Assembly (NCBI GenBank): GCA_903831545.1
Contig: CAIKYI010000288.1
Coordinates: 1 to 5,153, forward strand
Source of the DNA: an uncultured Methylobacter sp.
GTDB taxonomy: Bacteria; Pseudomonadota; Gammaproteobacteria; Methylococcales; Methylomonadaceae
Length of the DNA: 5,153 nucleotides
Reading direction: 5' to 3'
Shown: piece by piece, positions 1 to 5,153 of the stretch
Layout of the letters: every line of letters starts with the position of its first letter
Numbering within the stretch: position 1 is the first letter of the stretch
Notes under the pieces: model-generated
Told to the model about the DNA's origin: nothing
The model's database searches: none
What the model saw: only the letters and a program-made list of their open reading frames with translations
Position numbers and translations under genes: made by a program

Positions 1-16
1 AGCACCACCTCAAAAT

Positions 17-92
<76 letters not shown>

Positions 93-107
93 TGAGTTTC
101 CTTGAAG

Positions 108-134
108 AAAGCCGGCCGATGTGTCGGTTTTTTT
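108..134 (+). terminator. Intrinsic terminator of the tRNA-Phe transcript
   Basis: A GC-rich hairpin sits 15 nt after the tRNA CCA end and runs directly into a tract of seven T (128-134). It can pair CCGA (116-119) with TCGG (124-127) around a TGTG loop. Alternatively it can pair AAAGCCG (108-114) with CGGTTTT (125-131) around a larger loop. The position immediately after the tRNA and the T-run support a rho-independent terminator, which would separate tRNA transcription from the downstream operon. Confidence 0.8.
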
Positions 135-270
135 ATGTCCGAAGGTTTGTCCGGGGTATTTCTTGTTCCAAATCCTCTTCTTTTTGTAATTAGCTGGAAC
201 TTTGTAACCTTTAAATGTGCAGCCAGTCCAATTGGTAGCTTTGGGTAAGCGTTATTCCTGCCATGAAACA
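135..270. other. Intergenic stretch without a supportable gene
   Basis: I see no convincing gene between the tRNA terminator and the promoter of the restriction-modification operon. A 37-codon frame starts with ATG at 135 and ends with TAA at 246-248, but it has no Shine-Dalgarno sequence and begins inside the terminator tail. A minus-strand frame is open from 251 to the window start, but it has no ATG start and runs through the complement of the tRNA. The only ordered element is an 8-bp palindrome, CCAATTGG, at 228-235, about 35 bp upstream of the -35 box. It could be a binding site, but nothing else supports that. Confidence 0.5.
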
Positions 271-299
271 ATGACGCCCCCGGTAATCTTGGTTATAAT
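271..299 (+). promoter_or_regulatory. Sigma70-type promoter of the mod-res operon
   Basis: A perfect -10 hexamer, TATAAT, lies at 294-299. Exactly 17 bp upstream is ATGACG (271-276), which matches the -35 consensus TTGACA at four of six positions. Transcription would start near 305-308, giving an untranslated leader of about 155 nt before the methyltransferase start. This is the strongest promoter match I found between the tRNA terminator and the operon. It was identified by eye, not by a scoring matrix. Confidence 0.65.
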
Positions 300-375
300 T
301 TCCGTTTGATTGCATTAGATAATCGTTTTTGTGCTGCCCTTATACCCCCTGAATTAATGGATCAGGCCGTCTTAG

Positions 376-381
376 AAAGGA
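376..381 (+). promoter_or_regulatory. Strong ribosome binding site of the leader reading frame
   Basis: AAAGGA at 376-381 is a good Shine-Dalgarno match, six bases before the ATG at 388. It lies 80 nt upstream of the mod start, so it cannot serve mod directly. By contrast, the bases just before mod (445-461) are AT-rich and contain no G-rich Shine-Dalgarno motif. Confidence 0.45.
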
Positions 382-387
382 TGTGTT

Positions 388-444
388 ATGGCTTACAGCA
401 ATCGCCACAAACCACCCCCCGAATTCTGCGTTTCTACGCTTTAA
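388..444 (+). CDS. Possible 18-residue leader peptide upstream of mod
   Basis: An ATG at 388 opens an 18-codon frame ending in TAA at 442-444. The peptide reads MAYSNRHKPPPEFCVSTL. It is preceded by AAAGGA with a six-base spacer, which is near-ideal for initiation. It lies inside the predicted operon leader and ends 17 nt before the mod ATG. It holds three consecutive proline codons (412-420). Consecutive prolines are known to stall ribosomes unless EF-P acts, so a role in translational control of mod is conceivable, but this is inference. A second frame overlaps it: ATG at 357 to TAA at 450-452, 31 codons, in phase with mod, open upstream to 267 and without a clear Shine-Dalgarno. I resemble neither peptide to a known family, and either or both may be chance. 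Confidence 0.3.
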   Translation: MAYSNRHKPPPEFCVSTL

Positions 445-461
445 CGATCTAAAAATTAAAT

Positions 462-2285
462 ATGGCCGACAATTACGACGACTACAGCCGCGAAGAATTG
501 CTTCGTGAATTACGCTTGCGCGACCGGCGACCTCGCTTTGGCCTGGTTTGGGAACGCAAAGAGATTGAACACGAAAAGGCCGTGAATGATGATTTTGTCG
601 CGCTGGATTTTGACCCGGATCTGTCTTGTGGCGTAGCGCCGTATCGCAACCTGATTATTGAGGGCGATAACTTTGATGCCTTGCGCTATCTGTGCATGAC
701 TCATGCCGGTAAGATCAAGTGTATTTACATCGATCCCCCTTACAATACCGGCAATCGCGATTTTATCTACAATGACCATTTTGTCGACAAGGAAGATTCT
801 TACCGGCATTCCAAATGGCTGGAATTCATGTATCGGCGCTTTGTATTGGCGCGTGAACTCTTGAGCGAAGACGGTGTGTTGTTGGTTTCAATGAACGATG
901 TAAACCGGGCCAAGCTGGAATTGCTTTTAGATCAAGTGCTTCCGGGTATGAATTTGGGCAGCATTGTATGGCGAAATCGACAGGGCTCGAATGCGGATCA
1001 AGACTGCTTTCTTAGCGTTGATCACGAACATGTTCTCGTTTATGGTGGGCCTGGCTTTCAATTTGAAGGGCTAGCAAAAAGTTATGAGATGTATGGAAAC
1101 CGAGATAATGATCCCCGTGGTCCTTGGCGTACAAGTGATTTAACACTTGGTTTTTCTTATAAAGAACGCCCTAATCTGTATTATCCGCTGATTGATCCTA
1201 AAACAGCTGTTCATTATCCGCCTAATCCTGATCGCATTTGGGTTTATGCGTCTCGTGATCGCTTAAAACCCGGAGCTCGTGTTCAAGCTAAGCCGATGGA
1301 AGAATTTATTGAATTGGGTCAAATTATCTTCCCTGTCGAGCAACGCCTTGAAACTTGGCATACGCTAGATGAGTTACTTGTGGCCATTGATAAGGGCGAT
1401 GTACCTAAAAGTGGAAAAACCCCTTTGTTACGACGGGAGCTACCGGATTTGGAATTTTGGGTAGGCAAAGAAATTGGTTTTGGTCGTCCAGCCTTCAAAC
1501 GATACAAGGCCGATTTACGCAATCAGACTCAGCCTTTGAGTAGTTGGATAACGCCGAAATTTGAAGCAAAGAATATAGAGCAGGGAAGTGGATTGGTTTC
1601 AGGTACCAATCAGGAAGGGGCCAAATTGTTGAGTGAAATTTTTGATGACAAACGTTTTAATTATCCAAAACCATTGTCACTTATTAGCGGCTTGGTTGCT
1701 CAAGCCACAAAAGGCAACGATATTGTTTTGGATTTCTTTGCAGGCAGCGGAACTACTGCACATGCCGTACTTAATGCAAATCAAATTGATGGCGGAGAGC
1801 GCCAATTCATTATGGTGTCATGCACAGAAGCAATGCCAGATGCCCCGGATAAAAATTTGTGTCGTGATGTCTGTGCTGAAAGAGTTAGGCGCGTTGTAAG
1901 CGGGTTCAAAAATAAGAAAGGTACTGGCAGTAATTTCGCCTACCTTCGCACTAAGCGCCTACCTGCCGAAACCTTGTTCAGTAGCATTCCTCATGAGGCT
2001 ATTTGGACCGCATTACAGTTGATTCATGCTGAAAGTTTGTCACCCTATGTGACCGATGCATTGATTCAACAAGCCGTAGTCGAAAACAGTACGGTACTGT
2101 ACCTGCCCAATATCAACGAAACCGTGTTGCAGTCTTTGAATGCAGTGTGTGCCACAGCATCAACACTGGTTGTTTATACCTGGCAACCGGGTTTACTAAG
2201 GCAACATTTTGACGATGATCGCTTGAGTTTTTTGCCGATTCCGCAGTTTCTGGTGGATCGTTTTGGGTCAGGGAGTAAGGCATGA
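462..2285 (+). CDS. mod: Type III restriction-modification system methyltransferase subunit (Mod)
   Basis: This 607-residue protein is a site-specific DNA methyltransferase that should transfer a methyl group from S-adenosylmethionine to adenine N6 in the system's recognition site. It also provides DNA recognition for the restriction complex. The catalytic motif IV, DPPYNTGN, is at residues 91-98, after the family-typical IIEGDNFDALRYL (65-77). The SAM-binding motif I, FAGSGTT, is at 426-432. The order IV, target-recognition region, I defines the beta class, and DPPY favours N6-adenine. The target-recognition domain should lie at roughly 170-400. Its length is close to EcoP15I Mod (644 residues). 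The start at 462 keeps a conserved-looking N-terminus (EELLRELRLRDRR, GLVWERKEIEHEKA) and an in-frame TAA at 450-452 rules out extension, although no Shine-Dalgarno precedes it. The gene is the first of the operon and overlaps res by 4 bp. The middle of the gene is AT-richer than its 5' part. The recognition sequence cannot be deduced. Confidence 0.93.
   Translation: MADNYDDYSREELLRELRLRDRRPRFGLVWERKEIEHEKAVNDDFVALDFDPDLSCGVAPYRNLIIEGDNFDALRYLCMTHAGKIKCIYIDPPYNTGNRDFIYNDHFVDKEDSYRHSKWLEFMYRRFVLARELLSEDGVLLVSMNDVNRAKLELLLDQVLPGMNLGSIVWRNRQGSNADQDCFLSVDHEHVLVYGGPGFQFEGLAKSYEMYGNRDNDPRGPWRTSDLTLGFSYKERPNLYYPLIDPKTAVHYPPNPDRIWVYASRDRLKPGARVQAKPMEEFIELGQIIFPVEQRLETWHTLDELLVAIDKGDVPKSGKTPLLRRELPDLEFWVGKEIGFGRPAFKRYKADLRNQTQPLSSWITPKFEAKNIEQGSGLVSGTNQEGAKLLSEIFDDKRFNYPKPLSLISGLVAQATKGNDIVLDFFAGSGTTAHAVLNANQIDGGERQFIMVSCTEAMPDAPDKNLCRDVCAERVRRVVSGFKNKKGTGSNFAYLRTKRLPAETLFSSIPHEAIWTALQLIHAESLSPYVTDALIQQAVVENSTVLYLPNINETVLQSLNAVCATASTLVVYTWQPGLLRQHFDDDRLSFLPIPQFLVDRFGSGSKA
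2270..2284 (+). promoter_or_regulatory. Ribosome binding site and ATGA stop-start overlap joining mod to res
   Basis: The res start codon ATG (2282-2284) overlaps the mod stop codon TGA (2283-2285). AGGGAG at 2270-2275, inside the end of mod, lies six bases upstream and is a good Shine-Dalgarno sequence. This fixes the res start and suggests that ribosomes finishing mod reinitiate on res. Coupling of this kind would keep the nuclease from being made without its methyltransferase. Confidence 0.8.
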
Positions 2286-4768
2286 GTGTTGCACCGAAAG
2301 GTTATCAGAACGATGCGGTTGAAAACGCGTTGGATATTTTCCGTTATGCGGAAAACCAATTGCAGCAGGTTGACGACATCGATAGTCAACGCGCCATCAG
2401 CGCCTATAACGGTTGTGTATTGCTGGAAGCGCCAACCGGTGCCGGTAAAACCTTAATGGCCGGGTTGATAGCCGAAAACTTCGCCCGTCCCGATCATCGC
2501 GATAATGCAAAAATAATCTGGTTTTGGTTTACCCCGTTTGCCGGTTTGGTTGAGCAGGCTAAAAGCGCTTTAAAAACAGAGTTTAACGGTTTGAAAATCC
2601 GTGATCTAGCTTGTGATCGTAAGGCTTATACAGCCAGTAGCGGCGATGTGTTTGTGACTACTTGGGCTTCAGTTGCTGCTCGTAACGCTGAAACTCGTAA
2701 ACTACGGAGTAGTGGCGATTTGTCGTTATCGTTGGATGAGTTTATTCCTGAATTGCGTGAGGCAGGATTTCGGATTGGCGTGGTGGTCGATGAGGCTCAC
2801 CATAGCTTTACTAAGGCCACTGAAACGGTAAATTTTTATCGGGAAGTGGTACGCCCGGAATTCTCCTTGCTGATTACTGCCACACCGGATGATGCTGATG
2901 TCGATAAGTTTAAAAAGGCGGCAGGACTGGCCGTGGTACATCGCATTCAGGTGTCGAGACACAATGCCGTTGATGCCGGATTAATTAAAGAGGCGGTAAA
3001 GTCGATAGCCTATCTGGTGCCGGAAGATCAGAAAGAGCTGGTCGATTTGTCGGCAACAGCATTGGAGGATGGCTGGCGTACGCATCAAGCTATTAAAATG
3101 CAATTGGCAGAAACAAAGATACGATTAACGCCGTTGATGCTGGTACAAGTGGGTAATACCGGTAAAGCAGGCGAGATGGCGATTGAGGAAACCAAACAGC
3201 GCTTGTTGGGTCTGGGAGTACCTGAAGAAGCGATTGCCTGGTATACCGCTGATGATCCTAACGATGATTTGCTGGCGGTGGCGCGAGACGAAAGCAAGGA
3301 AGTATTGATTTTTAAAGTAGCGGCAGCGTTGGGCTTTGATGCGCCTCGCGCCTTTACGCTGGTCTCGTTACGCGGAACAAAAAGCACCGATTTTGGCATT
3401 CAGGTGGTCGGGCGTATTTTGCGAGTGCATCCACGCTTACAGGGCATGGCTATCAACAAAACCTTGCCGGAAGTATTGCGCTTTGGTTATGTATTTTTGG
3501 CCGATGCAGAAAGTCAGGGCGGTTTGATTGGCGCTGGGGCGAAAATCAACGCCATTACCTCACAGCTGGCGGAAATTACACCGTATACGATGATCGTGAA
3601 AATAGGTGGTGAAACAGAGGTGCAGGTTTCCGTTAATGGACAAATCTCATTATTACCCCAGTCTTATGTTCCGCCTGTTTGGCAACCAGCCGGTATAAGT
3701 GATGTTAATACCCAGTCCCCGGTCACATATCTGCCAGGTTTGACATTACCACTCTTTGATGAATGGTTAAAGCTGGAACCGACGCCGGTTATGGAGTCGG
3801 GAAGAGTTGCGCCGAATCGTCCCGTGCTGGCAGGTAATACACGATTTGAATTACGAGAGGGTTTACCCAAGCGCTTTAAAACCGAACGCTTGCCGCTAGG
3901 GACCGAAGAGTTGGTGCAATGTATAGCCAAGCGCATTGATTTGAATGCCCAGGTTTTAAATGCCGGTTTACGAAAAAATCTGAAAATCACCCGTACTACC
4001 ATCGATGATATTTTTGGCAAGTCCGATGGTACGGTTGATAGTATTCAGGCTCGGTTGTCGAATATTGATATTGCCCGACGTGCGCAAAAAGTGTTGTTTG
4101 ATGCAGAGTTTATCGATCCTCGCGATCTGCACCCATTGTTATTGGCGCGTTTGCAGTCCGAATTTAACGAGCATCAAGGCATGGATTTAAGCGAGCTGGA
4201 ACTGGCACGCGCACTTAATTTGATTCTGGCGACCTTTCCGAATTTGGTGCGTGATGCTTCCCGTGTCTGTGCGGCTCGGTTCAAGGAACTATTCGATGCC
4301 GATGTGTTGCCGTCATTTATTGAAGCGCCTGATTGCATCAGCCGTTCCAGACTTAATGTCTATGGTGTAATGCCGCCAGACCTTAACAACACCGAACGCC
4401 GCTTTGCTGAAATGCTGGATGCAGATACCAGTGGCGGACTGGCTTGGTGGCACCGAAATGAACCTCGTAAACCTTGGTCAGTGGGTATTGTCATGCCGGG
4501 CGGCGATCGTTATTTTCCTGATTTTATCGTGGGGGTGAATGACCGCCACCACGGCGACGGTATGTTGCTGGTGGAAACAAAAGGCGGTCATATCATCAAT
4601 TACGGAGATACCCTGGAAAAAATCAACGCTGAGCATAAGCAGTATGGCAAACCGTTGATGCTGACCCAGCAAGAGGATGATCGGTTCTGGATGATGCGTT
4701 ATATCGAATCTACTCGGAAAATAGAACCTGATCAGGTGTTTAGGGTAGAGAATATGGCGCAATATTAA
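2282..4768 (+). CDS. res: Type III restriction endonuclease subunit (Res), helicase-nuclease
   Basis: This 828-residue protein is the ATP-dependent cleavage subunit that acts in the cytoplasm with Mod. A Q-motif-like GYQNDAVENA is at 7-16. Walker A, APTGAGKT, is at 50-57 (Lys56). The DEAH box (motif II) is at 170-173 in VVVDEAHHSF, TATP (motif III) at 199-202, and motif VI, QVVGRILR, at 374-381. Before motif VI, LIFKVAAALGFDAPRA (342-357) corresponds to the motif V region, where the family usually has GWDCPRA. The C-terminal nuclease shows PD at 746-747 and ETK at 765-767, a PD-(D/E)XK site with 18 residues between Asp747 and Glu765. A long linker of unassigned fold (about 440-690) joins helicase and nuclease. 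At 828 residues it is shorter than EcoP15I Res (970) but has every motif I looked for. In this family, ATP hydrolysis drives movement on DNA after site recognition. Role certainty is high; subtype is not resolved. Confidence 0.93.
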   Translation: MSVAPKGYQNDAVENALDIFRYAENQLQQVDDIDSQRAISAYNGCVLLEAPTGAGKTLMAGLIAENFARPDHRDNAKIIWFWFTPFAGLVEQAKSALKTEFNGLKIRDLACDRKAYTASSGDVFVTTWASVAARNAETRKLRSSGDLSLSLDEFIPELREAGFRIGVVVDEAHHSFTKATETVNFYREVVRPEFSLLITATPDDADVDKFKKAAGLAVVHRIQVSRHNAVDAGLIKEAVKSIAYLVPEDQKELVDLSATALEDGWRTHQAIKMQLAETKIRLTPLMLVQVGNTGKAGEMAIEETKQRLLGLGVPEEAIAWYTADDPNDDLLAVARDESKEVLIFKVAAALGFDAPRAFTLVSLRGTKSTDFGIQVVGRILRVHPRLQGMAINKTLPEVLRFGYVFLADAESQGGLIGAGAKINAITSQLAEITPYTMIVKIGGETEVQVSVNGQISLLPQSYVPPVWQPAGISDVNTQSPVTYLPGLTLPLFDEWLKLEPTPVMESGRVAPNRPVLAGNTRFELREGLPKRFKTERLPLGTEELVQCIAKRIDLNAQVLNAGLRKNLKITRTTIDDIFGKSDGTVDSIQARLSNIDIARRAQKVLFDAEFIDPRDLHPLLLARLQSEFNEHQGMDLSELELARALNLILATFPNLVRDASRVCAARFKELFDADVLPSFIEAPDCISRSRLNVYGVMPPDLNNTERRFAEMLDADTSGGLAWWHRNEPRKPWSVGIVMPGGDRYFPDFIVGVNDRHHGDGMLLVETKGGHIINYGDTLEKINAEHKQYGKPLMLTQQEDDRFWMMRYIESTRKIEPDQVFRVENMAQY

Positions 4769-4780
4769 CAAGTTACATGA

Positions 4781-4797
4781 CGCTAGCAATGCTAGCG
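4781..4797. repeat. Perfect 7-bp inverted repeat with triloop
   Basis: CGCTAGC (4781-4787) and GCTAGCG (4791-4797) form a perfect 7-bp stem around the three bases AAT. The hexamer GCTAGC, itself a palindrome, is also repeated directly (4782-4787 and 4791-4796). The hairpin begins 13 nt after the res stop codon and has no T-tract on either side. It is therefore not a classic intrinsic terminator. It could stabilise the mRNA 3' end or bind a protein as a dyad; the sequence does not decide. Confidence 0.6.
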
Positions 4798-4808
4798 CTT
4801 AAGAAAAC

Positions 4809-4843
4809 AACCCCATTCCCTATTTAAGTTAGGGAATGGGGTT
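4809..4843. terminator. Bidirectional intrinsic terminator between convergent genes
   Basis: AACCCCATTCCCTA (4809-4822) pairs perfectly with TAGGGAATGGGGTT (4830-4843) around a seven-base loop, giving a 14-bp stem. On the minus strand the stem runs straight into TTGTTTTCTT, so it fits best as the terminator of the minus-strand gene. On the plus strand the first real T-tract (4853-4859) is nine bases beyond the stem, a weaker arrangement that could still end the mod-res transcript. Confidence 0.82.
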
Positions 4844-4871
4844 ATTGGATCATTTTTTTACTATTTTTTAA

Positions 4872-5153
4872 TTAATCAAAGCTCTCGTCTATTGTGCGAT
4901 GTTGGTTACGAGGCGATTTCTTATTGGGTGAAAGGGCTGCTGGCAAATTTTCAGCGGTAATTATGTTTTCACCAAATGCTTCCAGCACAAAATCTGCCAT
5001 CGATTGATTAACCCAGGACGGATTTTGATGAAACTCGGGCTTAATGATGGCTTTATAACCATCTTGGTTATTAAAACGCTTCATTTCGATCCATTCCTTT
5101 CTGGCGCGGTCAACAACATTCAACGTTGATTTTTTCCATGCTGTATTAGCACC
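4872..5153 (-). CDS. Hypothetical protein, C-terminal part only (5' end beyond the window)
   Basis: A minus-strand frame is open from the window edge to a TAA stop at 4872-4874, giving 93 visible residues. A TTG at 5121-5123 could serve as a start. However, the frame stays open for ten further codons to the edge (they encode GANTAWKKST), so a longer gene starting outside the window is more likely. I do not recognise a family with confidence. The visible part has an amphipathic Lys/Arg-rich segment (TAWKKSTLNVVDRARKEWIE), a central region with NPSWVNQSMADFVLEAFGENII, and a polar, probably disordered tail (SPNKKSPRNQHRTIDESFD). No signal peptide or membrane segment is visible. It converges on res and shares the hairpin terminator, so it is a separate transcription unit. 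Whether it belongs to the same island is unknown. Confidence 0.6.
   Translation of the reverse strand, partial: GANTAWKKSTLNVVDRARKEWIEMKRFNNQDGYKAIIKPEFHQNPSWVNQSMADFVLEAFGENIITAENLPAALSPNKKSPRNQHRTIDESFD

Larger units (their letters stand above)
4769..4871. other. Convergent intergenic region with two hairpins
   Basis: This 103-bp stretch separates the 3' end of res from the 3' end of the minus-strand gene. It contains two inverted repeats, listed separately, and T-rich stretches at 4853-4859 and 4864-4869. I see no coding potential or promoter in it. The arrangement is what one expects where two genes converge. Confidence 0.7.

Noticed and set aside
1..16. The bases AGCACCA at the left edge, considered as the 3' end of another tRNA.
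   Set aside because: Too little sequence is visible to fold an acceptor stem, so a tandem tRNA cannot be supported.
228..235. CCAATTGG palindrome as an operator for a controller protein.
   Set aside because: It is a single 8-bp palindrome, not repeated near the promoter, and no controller gene is present in the window.
135..248. Plus-strand frame of 37 codons starting with ATG at 135.
   Set aside because: It starts in the tail of the tRNA terminator, has no Shine-Dalgarno sequence and no recognisable protein.
415..420. Run of six C in the leader, considered as a phase-variation tract controlling mod.
   Set aside because: Six bases is short for frequent slippage, and the tract lies upstream of mod. 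The stop at 450-452 and the frames involved mean that a one-base change would not fuse a leader frame to mod.
4478..4789. Minus-strand frame of 103 codons opposite the 3' end of res.
   Set aside because: It lies almost entirely antisense to the conserved nuclease domain of res and runs across the first hairpin. It is best explained as a shadow of the real gene, as are the other antisense and out-of-phase frames within mod and res.

Overview
The window carries a complete type III restriction-modification operon placed just downstream of a tRNA-Phe gene. It probably comes from a gammaproteobacterium. The tRNA closely follows the E. coli tRNA-Phe layout and encodes its own CCA end, and the DNA is of middling GC content (hand counts of 42 to 48% in the parts I counted). 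I cannot name a genus.

Layout: tRNA-Phe(GAA) lies at 17-92, followed by an intrinsic terminator at about 108-134. An intergenic and leader stretch at 135-461 holds one good sigma70-type promoter (-35 at 271-276, -10 at 294-299). It also holds a tiny leader reading frame (388-444) with a far better ribosome binding site than the gene that follows. Next comes mod (462-2285, a beta-class adenine DNA methyltransferase), overlapping by 4 bp with res (2282-4768, an SF2 helicase plus PD-(D/E)XK nuclease). A tight inverted repeat (4781-4797) and a long 14-bp hairpin (4809-4843) follow. The hairpin probably ends both res and a convergent minus-strand gene, of which only the C-terminal 93 residues are visible (4872 to the window end).

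How it works together: in known type III systems, Mod recognises a short asymmetric site and methylates adenine on one strand. Mod and Res together form the ATP-dependent endonuclease that cuts foreign, unmethylated DNA at a fixed distance from the site. The ATGA overlap suggests translational coupling, so Res is made only with Mod. Every catalytic motif I looked for in both proteins is present, so the system looks intact.

The core is a recognisable defence system, not a new one. The points most worth a second look are the polyproline-containing leader reading frame before a mod start that lacks a Shine-Dalgarno sequence, the AT-richer target-recognition segment of mod, the compact Res with an unusual motif V, an A·C mismatch in the tRNA T-stem, and the unidentified convergent gene.
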